Shown here: positions 43,810 through 54,461 of the stretch, piece after piece | Layout: the number at the start of each line of letters is the position of its first letter | Numbering within the stretch: position 1 is the stretch's first letter | NCBI GenBank assembly: GCA_963576725.1 | Contig: OY755247.1 | Coordinates: forward strand, 17,858,526-17,922,525 | Length of the DNA: 64,000 bases | Direction: 5' to 3' | Source of the DNA: Azorinus chamasolen | Taxonomy: Eukaryota > Mollusca > Bivalvia > Cardiida > Solecurtidae | Program-made: the position numbers and the translations under genes | Notes under the pieces: generated by a model | Told to the model about the DNA's origin: nothing | The model's database searches: none | Seen by the model: the letters and a program-made list of their open reading frames with translations, nothing else

Positions 43810-45885
43810 TTGTTATTTGCCTATAGGGAGGCACCACAAGAGAGTACAGGGTTTTCTCCCTTTGAGTTGTTGTACGGGAGGACGGTTCGGGGGCCACTTC
43901 AGATCTTAAAAGAGTTATGGACAAAAGAAATCGAATCAGAAGAAACAAAAAACACATATGAATATGTTGTTGACTTAAGAAACAGACTTGAAGACACTTT
44001 AGAAGTTGCTAAAAGCGAGCTAGCAAAGAATCAGTCTAGATATAAGATTTATGCAGACAGAGGGAAGAAAGAAAAGAACTTCAAGGTAGGTGATAAGGTT
44101 TTAGTATTGTTGCCAACAGACAAAAGTAAACTGCTGATGCATTTACAAGGTCCTTTTGAGGTGTTAGAAAGATTGAACAGCTATGATTACAAGATCAAAG
44201 TCAAAGGCAAAGAAAGAATATATCATGCCAATTTGCTCAGGAGGTATCTAGAAAGGGATGCAAATATGGCGGCATTTATGGAAGGTGTCAGTTGTGTTGA
44301 AGATTATAGTAGCGAACCAGAAAGTAGTGTGAGTGGAGAATCAGATTTGTGCAATAACGAAAGACTAGAAGAATTGTGTGTTGCAGTAGTGGAAGATGAA
44401 GAAGAGGTTGTTGGTGAGAGGGAGTTGTCAAGTAGGACACTGAGGTTGGATTTGTTGCCTTTAGAGGCCACTGAAACTATTGAAGATGTTCAGATCAATC
44501 CTGATTTAAGTGAGGATAGAAAGGAAGAGATAATGTCATTGCTGAGAGAATTTAGTGATGTTTTGACGGATTTACCGGGAGATACGTCTCTCATTGAGCA
44601 TGATATCAAGTTGACAAGTGACACACCAACGAGGTCAAAGCCTTACCCTGTTCCGATTGCTTTGCGAGAATCATTCAAAACTGATATAGGAAAAATGTTA
44701 AAATTAGGAATCATAGAACCATGTGACTCTCCATATGCCTCGCCAGTAGTCATAGTTAAGAAACCAGATGGGTCAAATCGGGTTTGTATAGATTACAGGA
44801 AAGTCACTGCCGTCACTGTGTTTGACTCGGAACCAATAGGTAACCCAGAGTATATCTTTGACAGACTGGCAGGAGCAAAATTCTTTTCAAAGCTAGATTT
44901 ATCCAAAGGTTATTGGCAAATCAGGGTCAAGGAAAGTTGTAAACCTTACACAGCGTTTGTGTGTTCTGAGGGACTGTTTGCTTTTAACAGAATGCCATTT
45001 GGCATGGTCAATAGCGGAGCAACTTTCTGCAAGATGATGCGTAAGTTGTTGGACGGACTTGATGGCATAGACAATTTTGTCGATGATATATTGGATTTCA
45101 CAGAAACGTGGGAATACCATTTGGGAAATTTGAGGTCTTTGTTTGAAAGGCTCAGGTCTGCTCACTTGACAGCCCGACCATCTAAATGTAAATTTGGGTT
45201 CACAAGAATAGATTTCTTAGGTCATGTAGTAGGAGAGGGTATGTTACAGCCAAATCCTGAGAAAGTAAGTGCCTTGTCTTCTTGTAAACGCCCAACCACT
45301 AAAACTCAGGTTAGATCATTTCTTGGCCTAGTAGGCTATTACAGAATTTTTTTTCCAAATTTCAGCTCAGTTGCAGTCAGTTTGACTAATATGACCAAGA
45401 AAGGTCAACCGAATAAGGTTGTTTGGACTGAAGAAGCAGAACAAGCATTCAGATCACTAATCAGGTGTTTGACCAATTCACCAATTCTATGTCTGCCCGA
45501 TTGGAGGTTACAGTTCATTTTAAGAACTGATGCATCTCAATTTGGAATTGGATGTGTCCTTATGCAAAAGCATGGAGACAAAAAATTCCCCGTTGTGTTT
45601 GCTAGTAGGAAACTTCTGGACCGTGAACAGAGATACTCAACAATTGAGAAAGAAGGACTAGCAATGGTTTGGGCCATTCAAAAACTTGAGTGTTATCTCT
45701 ATGGTAAAGATTTTGTTTTGGAAACGGATCATTGTCCATTGACACATATGAACAAAGCAAAGTTAACCAATCCAAGGATAATGAGATGGGTTCTAGCTTT
45801 ACAACCCTACAGGTTTAGGGTTGAATTCATAAAGGGGTCAGACAATATTGGGGCAGATTTTCTAAGCAGGTCCGAGTGGGAATAG
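43810..45885 (+). CDS. pol: Truncated pol: integrase C-terminus, reverse transcriptase, RNase H
   Basis: A 691-codon frame from a TTG to TAG at 45883-45885. The frame is open back through the primer site with no ATG until residue 110, so it is a 5'-truncated pol fused to the leader by deletion. Residues 1-30 are the F-A-Y-R-E / T-G-F-S-P-F-E-L-L-Y-G segment that follows the integrase catalytic glutamate. Residues about 91-146 are the GPF-type C-terminal module (V-G-D-K-V, G-P-F, Y-H-A-N-L-L). An acidic linker spans about 150-235. RT covers about 260-470 with L-D-L-S-K-G-Y-W (Asp363) and F-V-D-D (Asp425-426). RNase H spans about 565-690 with Asp574, Glu615 and Asp640, ending G-A-D-F-L-S-R. The visible RT and RNase H catalytic residues are intact. 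Integrase lies before RT, opposite to ordinary Ty3/Gypsy and as in Gmr1-like elements. Confidence 0.9.
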   Translation: MLFAYREAPQESTGFSPFELLYGRTVRGPLQILKELWTKEIESEETKNTYEYVVDLRNRLEDTLEVAKSELAKNQSRYKIYADRGKKEKNFKVGDKVLVLLPTDKSKLLMHLQGPFEVLERLNSYDYKIKVKGKERIYHANLLRRYLERDANMAAFMEGVSCVEDYSSEPESSVSGESDLCNNERLEELCVAVVEDEEEVVGERELSSRTLRLDLLPLEATETIEDVQINPDLSEDRKEEIMSLLREFSDVLTDLPGDTSLIEHDIKLTSDTPTRSKPYPVPIALRESFKTDIGKMLKLGIIEPCDSPYASPVVIVKKPDGSNRVCIDYRKVTAVTVFDSEPIGNPEYIFDRLAGAKFFSKLDLSKGYWQIRVKESCKPYTAFVCSEGLFAFNRMPFGMVNSGATFCKMMRKLLDGLDGIDNFVDDILDFTETWEYHLGNLRSLFERLRSAHLTARPSKCKFGFTRIDFLGHVVGEGMLQPNPEKVSALSSCKRPTTKTQVRSFLGLVGYYRIFFPNFSSVAVSLTNMTKKGQPNKVVWTEEAEQAFRSLIRCLTNSPILCLPDWRLQFILRTDASQFGIGCVLMQKHGDKKFPVVFASRKLLDREQRYSTIEKEGLAMVWAIQKLECYLYGKDFVLETDHCPLTHMNKAKLTNPRIMRWVLALQPYRFRVEFIKGSDNIGADFLSRSEWE

Positions 45886-45988
45886 ACTCATAGATATAGT
45901 TTTGTAGAGGTTCAGTTGTAGTTGTGTGTGTACATATTTGTTAGTAGGTTAGTGGAAAAAGGGTTTTTCACTTGAGTATGGGGGTATC

Positions 45989-47062
45989 TGTCACAAATAT
46001 GGTCAGTACCTTCATTACTTTGATAGTTATAGGTATGCACTGGACAGGTAACTGGCTTGACCAGTGGGCGTGGTTGCTATTTTTAGCACAGCGGTATAAG
46101 GTGTATATTGTTTTTAGCTGAGTCTTGGTCAGTTGGTCAGTCAGGAACAGATAGTCAAGCCCAGCACATGTTGTAGATTACATGGTGTAATAGACATATA
46201 CTGTGGCTATTATGGTGGCTCAAGTTGGCCATGTGCAGTATGAATCCTGAATACCTTTGTGCCACATCGAACCAGTACCTAAGAGAATAGAATTTGAGAT
46301 ACATGACTCTTTCTATGTTCCAACGACTTGGATGTAAATATGCCTGATCCGTGGGAATTGTTTTAACCTTTTATTACGTTGAATATATAACGAAATAGAC
46401 TTATAGGGGTGACTGACCTTCATTAATATATAGTCAAGTGTATGACCTGTGTGGATAAACTATACGCCTGTGTGGCTATCATATTTCAACTTGTTACCTG
46501 TGTGGTTATATCAAACGTCTGTGTGGCTGTCCTTGTACAATGTGTTACCTGTGTGGTTAGACGCTTGTGTGGCTATCATATTTCAAACTGTTAACCTGTG
46601 TGGTTAGACTAAACGTCTGTGTGAATATTCAGCAAACTGTCTAGTGTTTTGATTATACGCTCGTGAGGCTGTTGTTGGTTGAAGGTGCAACCTGAGAGGT
46701 TTAACAGTTATGCCGTCCCGTGAGGCTTTTCTTAAGACATTCTGGTGACTGAAGAGAACTGCATGTGTTATTTCGATATATGTGATTATACTGTGACAAT
46801 TGGGTGACAATTACATTGCATAGTATCGGCGATTTTAAACTGTCATAAATGATGTGTATGGGAATGTTTTGGTAGTGTTTTAGCACTGTATTTAGAGAAA
46901 ATGTGATATTGCTGGCCAGCATTGTGTTTATATGTGTTTATTTCAGGCTATGCATGTGGTATTATAATAATCGAGTAACATAACTCAAAGTCTTGGTTTT
47001 TACTTTCTTTAAAAAAGAATTCCGGAACACGGTTGCTTTATTATGTTAAGGCAATTGTGACA
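45989..47062 (+). repeat. 3' LTR of the Gypsy-type retrotransposon
   Basis: 1074 bp, TGTCAC...GTGACA, followed by GATAT at 47063. The polypurine tract just upstream is unclear: candidates are GGAAAAAGGG (about 45953) and TGGGGG (about 45979). Confidence 0.95.
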
Positions 47063-48170
47063 GATATATTCATTGTCACGATATATGATATATTCATTGT
47101 CACGCTATATGATACATTCATTGTCACGCTATATGATACATTCATTGTCACGCTATATGATATATTCATTGTCACGCTATATGATATTTTCATTGTGACA
47201 CTATAATTTTTATGATCTGTTCATTGTCACGCTATATGATCTGTTCATTGTCACGCTATATGATACATTCATTGTCACGCTATATGATATATTCATTGTC
47301 ACGCTATATGATATATTCATTGTCACGCTATATGATATTTTCATTGTCACACTATAATTTTTATGATCTGTTCATTGGTATGCTATCTGACCTGTTTATT
47401 GTCATGCTATATGACTAATCATTGTCCCGCTATATGATATATTCATTGTCACGCTATATGATTTGATCATTGTCATGCTATATAATATATTCATTGTCAC
47501 ACTATATGAGCTGTTCATTGTCACGCTATATGATCTGCTCATTGGTACGCTATATGGCAAGTCATTACCACGCTTTATGACTAGTCACTGTCACGCTATA
47601 AGACATATTCATGGCAACGCTATATGACTATTCATCATCAGGCTATATGACTATTCATTGTACCGCTTTATTTCCTATTCATTGTCACGCTATAACTAGT
47701 CATTATCACGTTATATGACCTATTCATAGCCACGCTATAAGACTAGTCATTGCCACGCTATATAACCTAGCCATGGCCACACTATATGACCATTCAGCGC
47801 CACGCTATATTACGTTTCCATTGTCCCGCTATATGACTATTCATTGTCACGCTATATGACATATGTATTGTCACGCTTTGACATTCATTGTCACGCTATA
47901 TGACTAGTCATTATCACGTTATATGACAAGTCATTGTCACGCTATATTATCTGTTCATTGTCATGCTATATGACATATTCATTGTCACGCTATGACACTC
48001 AGACTGACATATTCATTGTCACGCTACAAACTCGTTCATTTTCACGCTATATGACTAATCATTGTCACGCTATATGACATATTCATTGTTCGCTATATGG
48101 CCTATTCATTGTTGCAGTATATGAACTATTCAATCTAATGGTATATAACCTATTCTTTGGAGCAGTGCAT
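47063..48170. repeat. 24 bp minisatellite, right part
   Basis: Continuation of the array split by the retrotransposon; perfect units near 47070-47340, then increasing divergence (TCATTGTCACGCTATATGAC, single-unit length changes) to about 48170. Confidence 0.9.
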
Positions 48171-48181
48171 TTCGATGGCTT

Positions 48182-48241
48182 GGTGCAAAACTAGTGTAAC
48201 TCCTTCACTTTGTGAAGGAGTTACAATAGTTTTGCACCAAA
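48182..48241. repeat. Isolated near-perfect hairpin
   Basis: TGGTGCAAAACTAGTGTAAC pairs with GTTACAATAGTTTTGCACCA around CTCCTTCACTTTGTGAAGGA. About a 27 bp stem; no other copy seen here. Confidence 0.7.
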
Positions 48242-48342
48242 CCCTCGATTTGTCATTTCATCACAACCAACAGTGTAACTCACAACATTGTTATACAATG
48301 TACATGTAATTGTTATACAATGAACATGTAGTTACAAATATA

Positions 48343-48593
48343 TTAACTCTTTTGGCGCCAAATTTAAAAGTGTCGTCTGCAATAATAGTTTCATATTAAA
48401 TATAATTCTAAACTAAATAATAAAGGTATATTAGTAAAACATTTGTTTTTAAAAACCTGTATGCTTGGGCTAAAATAATACAGAAAACAGTGAAGTCCCA
48501 GGTCAGCTGCCGCCTTGAAAAGGCGGCATCTGACCTGGGACTGCACTGTTTTCAATGGTGCCCAACAAGCGACATTGGCGCCGAAAGAGTTAA
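48343..48593. mobile_element. Intact Pal-M TTAA element, inverted
   Basis: TTAACTCTTTTGGCGCC ... GGCGCCGAAAGAGTTAA. Hairpin GTCAGCTGCCGCCTT / AAGGCGGCATCTGAC. Uninterrupted counterpart of the element split at 19669-39880. Confidence 0.85.
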
Positions 48594-48770
48594 AACGTAT
48601 ACCCTAATTTAAACTATTCGGACAAACTTTGGCAAATAGTGCAGACCTAAATCAAACTGATACTTGAATAACACATCATTACAAACTCGTAGTAGTAAGA
48701 TTGGGTTAAGAGGTCCAGAAAAGATGCGTAAATTAAAACCTTTTCAATAATAACTTCTTTATTTCTCCAC

Positions 48771-48857
48771 CAAACCCTATGTTGTGACCACTCTTTAGAA
48801 TAGTCTCTTCGAGACGATTCAGAAGAATGGTGACAACATCGGATTTGGTGGAGAAAT
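48771..48857. mobile_element. Pal-G hairpin element
   Basis: ATTTCTCCACCAAACCCTAT / CGGATTTGGTGGAGAAAT, loop CTCTTCGAGACG. Family flank with CAGAAAAGATGCGTAAAT upstream. Confidence 0.75.
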
Positions 48858-49050
48858 GGCATCTTTGGCATTACTCTGTTGAGTACCCGAATCTTTAAAG
48901 TAATTAGTGTTCTTCGGTTTTTCTTTTAATCGGTTGGGTTTTTTTCTTCTATTTTTAACCCTTATTTCGCTGTCAAAGATGTCTGCGCAATTTTGGATCT
49001 GGTGCGAATTTGACTAAGCTTTTGCGGAACAAGCTTTTAAGAAACTGCTG
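48858..49050. other. Unassigned DNA
   Basis: No repeat or exon recognised. Confidence 0.3.
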
Positions 49051-49054
49051 ACCA

Positions 49055-49437
49055 AGTGTCAAATAGCTTGGATCCTGATGAGACGCTGACTTTCGTGTCG
49101 ACTCTCCTATGTCCAATCTGTCTGTTTGTATATATCTCGAACTTCAAGGGACTATATAAAGTTGTTCGAGATAACAGAAGTTCGAGTCATACGCTTTTTA
49201 ATCTGGCCAATTTATTGAGTTCACAGCCTAATACAGGTCTAACGTAATGCTGAAAGCTCCTGAGGAGCTTTCAGCATTCATTTAGACTTGTATTAAGCTG
49301 TCACATGTGTTTCTAGATATATGTAGCGATACATTTTACAGCAATTCCATATTGCACGTTTTAGAAGGACTGAACTTTTAGTTCGAGTTATCACATAGTT
49401 CGAGTTATCCGAGTTCGAGATATCGAAGTTCAATTGT
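49055..49437 (+). mobile_element. Pal-N half fused to a Pal-E MITE lacking its left TIR tip
   Basis: Pal-N left half GTGTCAAATAGCTTGGATCC-TGATGAGACG to about 49090. Then Pal-E from TATATCTCGAACTTCAAGGG to GATATCGAAGTTCAATTGTA at 49437, with hairpin GAAAGCTCC-TGA-GGAGCTTTC. Confidence 0.6.
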
Positions 49438-49461
49438 ACCATTAAAGTCTTGGAGTAAGGG

Positions 49462-49700
49462 TTAGCCCTTTACTCCATGAATATTCATGTAAGAAATAAT
49501 GACAGCATGAATATTAATTCCAGTAATTGTTAAAAACGTAGCAATGTTTGACTATGGCAGACAGTGTAGAATCTGATCTATATTATATCATAAGCAAACA
49601 GAATAGCCTCTGACTAGACGGATCCTATAGGAGCCGTCTGATCTGGATGTACTCTGTTTTCAAAGGTATAGAAATGCGTATAAATGGGGAAAAGAGTTAA
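49462..49700. mobile_element. Pal-R element
   Basis: TTAGCCCTTTACTCCATGAA ... GGGGAAAAGAGTTAA. Hairpin TAGACGGATCC-TATA-GGAGCCGTCTGATC. Confidence 0.75.
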
Positions 49701-49744
49701 AAATGATACATAATTACAAAAGGCTGTTAGACGTTTGAATCATT

Positions 49745-51030
49745 GAAAACCTTTACCTAGAAGAAATGGTGTGTCGTCATCTGTAACATAAAGCGTCAGG
49801 GCAACATAGTAAAGCATTACTAAGCAGAAATGGTGTGTCGTAATTTGTAACATAAAGCGCCAGGGCAACATAGTAAACCTTTACTTAGAAGAAATGGTGT
49901 GTCGTCATCTGTAACATAAAGCGTCAGTGCAACATACTAAACCATTCCTAAGCAGAAATGGTCTGTCGTCATCTGTAGCATAAAGTGTCAGGGCAACATA
50001 GTAAACCTTTACTTAGAAGAAATGGTGTGTCGTCATCTGTAACATAAAGCGTCAGGGCAACATAGTAAACCTTTACTTAGAAGAAATGGTGTGTCATCTG
50101 TAACATAAAGCGTCAGGGCAACATAGTAAACCTTTACTTAGAAGAAATGGTGTTTCGTCATCTGTAACATAAAGAGTCAGGGCAACATAGTAAACCTTTA
50201 CTTAGAAGAACTGTTGTGTCGTCATCTGTAGCATAAAGAGTCAGGGAAACATAGTAAACCTTTACTTAGAAGAAATGGTGTGTCGTCATCTGTAGCATAA
50301 AGAGTCAGGGCAACATAGTAAACCTTTACTTAGAAGAACTGGTGTGTCGTCATCTGTAACATAAAGAGTCAGGGCAACATAGTAAACCTTTACTTAGAAG
50401 AAATGGTGTTTCGTCATCTGTAGCATAAAGAGTCAGGGCAACATAGTAAACCTTTACTTAGAAGAAATGGTGTGTCACTATCTGTAGCATAAGTAGTCAG
50501 GGCAACATAGTAAACCTTTACTTAGAAGAAATGGTGTGTCGTCATCTGTAACATAAAGAGTCAGGGCAACATAGTAAACCTTTACTTAGAAGAAATGGTT
50601 TGTCACTATCTGTAGCTTAAGTAGTCAGGGCAACATAGTAAACCTTTACTTAGAAGAAATGGTGTGTCGTCATCTGTAACATAAAGAGTCAGGGCAACAT
50701 AGTAAACCTTTACTTAGAAGAAATGGTATGTCGGCATCTGTAGCATTATGTCTCAGTGCAACATCGTAAACTATTACTAAGTAGAAATAGTGTGCCGTCA
50801 TCTGGAACATAAGCAGAACTAGTATGTCGGCATCTGTAATATTATGTCTCAGTGCAACATCGTAAACGATTACTAAGTAGAAATAGTGTGTCGTCATCTG
50901 TAACATAAGCAGAACTTATATGTCGCATCTGTAACATTACGTCCCAGTGCAACATACAATGTACTAAGCAGAAATGCTGTATCGTCATATGCAACGTAAA
51001 GTCTTGTGCAACGTTGTAAACTGTTGCAAT
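49745..51030. repeat. 64 bp tandem array
   Basis: About 18-20 copies of CTTTACTTAGAAGAAATGGT / GTGTCGTCATCTGTAACATA / AAGAGTCAGGGCAACATAG; 64 bp period measured at 49987-50051. Degenerate from 50750; related units resume after the Pal-E insertion, to about 51500. The repeat is continuous and lacks unique spacers. Confidence 0.9.
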
Positions 51031-51043
51031 GTTGTATAATAAA

Positions 51044-51356
51044 TTAAAACTTCGATATCTCGAACTCGGATAACTCGACTTCGGGATAACTCGAACAAAC
51101 GGTCTTGTCCTTCCAAAACTAACACTACAGAATTGCTCTAAAATGTATCGCTACAGATATCTAGAAACACATGTATCAGCTTAATACAGGTCTAAATTAA
51201 TGCTGAAAGCTCCTACAGGAGCTTTCAGCATTACTTTAGACCTGTATTAAGCTGTGGTCTTGACAAATCGTTCAGAAATCGGACGACTCGAACATCTGTT
51301 ATCTCGAACTAATTTGTACGGTCCCTTGAAGTTCGACTTATCGAAGTTCAATTGTA
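51044..51356 (-). mobile_element. Pal-E MITE, inverted, within the 64 bp array
   Basis: TTAAAACTTCGATATCTCGA ... TATCGAAGTTCAATTGTA. Hairpin CAGCTTAATACAGGTCTAAA / TTTAGACCTGTATTAAGCTG with perfect GCTGAAAGCTCC-TACA-GGAGCTTTCAGC. Opposite orientation to the copy at 19131. Confidence 0.8.
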
Positions 51357-51699
51357 TGTACCTTATTACAACATAGTACACATTTACTAAGCAGAAATGG
51401 TCTGTCGTCATTTGTAACATTATATCTCAGTGCAACATGTTATGGTCCATAACCTTTTACTAAGCAGAAATGTTGTATCGTCATATGTAATATAAAGTGT
51501 TATGCAATGTTGTAAACTGTTGCAAGTAGCTGTACAAGTTAATAACTCACTGCAAAAATCCAACTGCATAAATAAAAATGACCTTGTCGGGTTTGGGTAC
51601 AAACAAAGTGCAATCGTAATGCAGTGCAAGTAATCACAAGTGCAACATACAATTATTCTAATATTCATAATGTCATTGTTTTTTATATTAATATTTATG

Positions 51700-52060
51700 G
51701 AGTAAAAATACGGTTAATCATTTAGCACTCGTGTTTAACTATTTCAATGCTGATATATGAGAGTTGAATAGCTTATCACAGTTTACTTATCCAGTCCATT
51801 CCGTATGAAAGGGTATAATTTGTGAGAGGATTTTGAATGACAATAGTGCAGACCCTGATGAGAGGGTTCTTTGGTCTTGGTCTATGCTGTTTGCAAATGG
51901 AGGTTCATTCATTTCTCGCAATCAAATGTTTAAACTTCGAGCTGTTTCAATATTTATTTCTTCCAATTCGTTTCAAATTTGGAGAAACTACCAACCGTGT
52001 GAAAAGGGGCATCGAACTTTTTGATTATACCTCGGCATAATGGATAAGGGTTAGCCACTG
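51700..52060. other. Degraded palindromic element remnants
   Basis: GTGCAGACCCTGATGAGAGG / TTGGTCTATGCTGTTTGCAA at 51846-51899 resembles a Pal-R or related hairpin. Ends not definable. Confidence 0.35.
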
Positions 52061-52217
52061 TTCATAATGGACAGAGACAAACACATCAGACCCAGACAGG
52101 GTCGCTGAGGGAGTTATCACATCAGGTCTGCACTATTCGCTTCCCAAATTATTTTCCAAAGGTCATTTTGACAAAATAAATATTGCAGAACACTGGTTCG
52201 TAATAGTGATATGTATA

Positions 52218-52512
52218 TCCCTTTACCCAATAGCCTGTTTCTAGTTTTGAAGACATATGACCACTTAAAGCAGGTTGTAAGCAGAGTAGACCCAGGTCAG
52301 ACGGCCCCTGTAGGAACTTTCTGATAAAAATACTTGATGTAATTTATTGGCCGTTATAGAGAGGTTTTACTGTATATAGGTACGATTATACTGTTTCTGT
52401 CGTGGCCAACATATCCCGTGTTCGTAGCCCATTATAAACTCAATTGATAAATATTCCTAATTATCTTACATTCTTACATGAATATTCAGGAAGTAAAAGT
52501 AAAGTAGTCACG
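52218..52512. mobile_element. Mosaic of Pal-R and Pal-A
   Basis: Pal-R-like TATCCCTTTACCC start, then Pal-A inner ACCACTTAAAGCAGG. Next comes the Pal-R hairpin half GCAGAGTAGACCCAGGTCAG-ACGGCCCC, then a Pal-A right end (GGCCGTTATAGAGAGGTTTT-ACTGTA at 52374), then the Pal-R right arm (ACATGAATATTCAGGAAGTA). Confidence 0.55.
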
Positions 52513-52694
52513 TGATTTTAAAGGCACCCATGTCTGTATAATAAATGACCTTTATAGAGACGCTCAATAGGTTATTTGTTTAACCTGACATGGCAGCTGG
52601 TCTGGATCTTAACTGTCTGCAAACTACCAGGACGTTCTCATAGAACGACAGACATTTATTCTAAAGCATTATTTTCTTTACGTTTGTTTGTCGG

Positions 52695-52908
52695 TGAACT
52701 CTCTCGCTACCACTTTGTCGTCTGTAAACTTTGTCGTCTGCTACACTTTTTTTTTTTTTTTTATCTTTCTTCAATATTGTTTCAGAAACAGTCACCATGA
52801 CAAACAGTTTGGATCCTGATGAGATGCCGAGTTACTCGGCGTCTCATCTGGATCCAAACTGTTTGCATAGGTAATCACAGATGCGACATTGGCAGGGATA
52901 GAGTATTC
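52695..52908. mobile_element. Pal-N TTAA-type element
   Basis: TGAACTCTCTCGC ... GGCAGGGATAGAGTATT. Stem CAAACAGTTTGGATCCTGAT / ATCTGGATCCAAACTGTTTG with GAGATGCCGAGTTACTCGGC. A T(18) run is at 52747. Confidence 0.65.
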
Positions 52909-53443
52909 GTGTTAAGATGACCCGCTTACCTTTATTGTCTAAATGATGCATTCCTTTGCTATCCCATTTCAAATTACTGCGTTCACTGTACGCAGAGAAA
53001 ATGATCCACTAAATAATTTAATAACTTTGCAACTACAAACAAACGAAAACAAAGTAACCATCACCGGTAACAAAACATAAGTTACCATACAACTTTAGAT
53101 GAATGTTTAACATCTACACATACTTTCAATCTCTGTCCCGTAATTTTCAACCGTAACCGAAACGTTCTCTTATTTTAATCCAGTTTTAAGTGTCCACACT
53201 CGGTGATACAGTTAAACAGTGTTAACAAGGACAGAAGTGATGGGGGGAAATCTTACACATCCGAACAAAAGACTCCGTCTTCCGCAGATGTTATTGTGTC
53301 ACTTGCACCACAACGCAGTGCATGACAGACAAAGAGAAGTGCAGGGGACAAAAACAGTCCCTTTTTGGTCTATTTTGCAAAGTGTTGCTTTTAACTGAAA
53401 ATTGTCATCTGCCTATGTGATCTATTCTACAATGAAGACGCAT
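52909..53443. other. Unassigned DNA
   Basis: No repeat family or convincing exon. Confidence 0.35.
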
Positions 53444-53701
53444 TTAACCCTTTACTCCATAAATAGTCATGCAAAAAAATAATGGCATGATGCATCTTAA
53501 TTAAACTATTTATTATATTAGCACATGGACATGGCAAGGTTTGGCCAGGGCAGAAACCGTAGAATCATGTCTACATGTATATTATATAATCAGCCAACAG
53601 AGCAGACCCTGATCAGACGGCTCCTGTGGGAGGCGTCTGATCTGGGTCTACCATGTCTCCAAAAAGGCATCGAAAGGCGTATTTATGGAGTAAAGGGTTA
53701 A
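53444..53701. mobile_element. Complete Pal-R TTAA element
   Basis: TTAACCCTTTACTCCATAAA ... ATGGAGTAAAGGGTTAA with extended inverted ends and both TTAA intact. Hairpin GATCAGACGGCTCC / GGAGGCGTCTGATC. Confidence 0.85.
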
Positions 53702-54440
53702 ATAATTCCTTGTCGTATAACTGAAGTCTAAAACTCTGTTGCAACATTTAAGTCAATCGATTCACTCAAAAGACGACCATTCCAACAGATGTTTAATTAA
53801 ATAATTCCTTGTCGTATAACTGACGTCCCAAACTCTGCTGCAACATTTACTTCTATCGATTCACTCATAAGACGACCATTCCAACAGATGTTTAATTGAA
53901 TAATTCCTTGTCGTATAATTGATGTCTCAAACTCTGTTGCACGATTTACTTCTATCGATTCACTCATAAGACGACCATTCCAACATATGTCTAATTAAAT
54001 AATTCCTAGTCGTATAACTTAAGTCTCAAACTCTGCTGCAACATTTACGTCTATCGATTCACTCTAAAGATGACCATTCTAACAGATGTATTAATTAAAT
54101 AGTTCCTTGTCGATTACTCTGGTGCAACATTTACATCTATCGATTCACTAATAAGACGACCATCCCAAAAGACGTCCAATTACTTACGTCTATCGACTAA
54201 CTTATAAGACCACCATTCCAAAAGATGTCTAATTAGTTACATCTATCGATTCACTCATAAGATGACCATCCCAAAAGACGTCCAATTACTTACGTCTATC
54301 GACTAACTTATAAGACCACCATTCCAAAAATGTCTAAATAGTTACATCTATCGATTCACTCATAAGACGACCATTCCAAAAAATGACTAATTAGTTACGT
54401 CTATCTATTCACTCATAAGACGACCATCCCAACAGATGCC
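53699..54440. repeat. ~98 bp tandem array with truncated units
   Basis: AATAATTCCTTGTCGTATAA recurs at about 53701, 53799, 53897 and 53996 (98 bp). From 54120 only the inner part (TCTATCGATTCACTCATAAG, ACGACCATTCCAA) repeats at about 55-60 bp. One unit edge coincides with the Pal-R TTAA. Confidence 0.85.
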
Positions 54441-54461
54441 TAATCACGGATCTTTTTTAAT

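Larger units (their letters stand above)
42701..47062 (+). mobile_element. Internally deleted Ty3/Gypsy-type LTR retrotransposon
   Basis: Complete LTR-to-LTR unit of 4362 bp flanked by GATAT on both sides (42696-42700, 47063-47067), inserted in the 24 bp minisatellite. LTRs are equal in length with one difference noticed (around 43197, CATATATCA vs CATATTTCA), so insertion is recent. The internal 2.2 kb keeps only the integrase C-terminus, RT and RNase H. Gag, protease and the integrase catalytic core are gone, so movement must have relied on proteins from elsewhere. Confidence 0.92.

Noticed and set aside
44899..45165. 88-codon minus-strand ORF inside pol
   Set aside because: Shadow of the RT coding strand.
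42701..47062. Assignment to the Steamer lineage of bivalve retrotransposons
   Set aside because: Steamer-type elements have the usual RT-before-integrase order as far as I recall; this element has the opposite order.
49745..51030. CRISPR-like impression of the 64 bp array
   Set aside because: Units are contiguous with no unique spacers, and the context is a eukaryotic repeat landscape.
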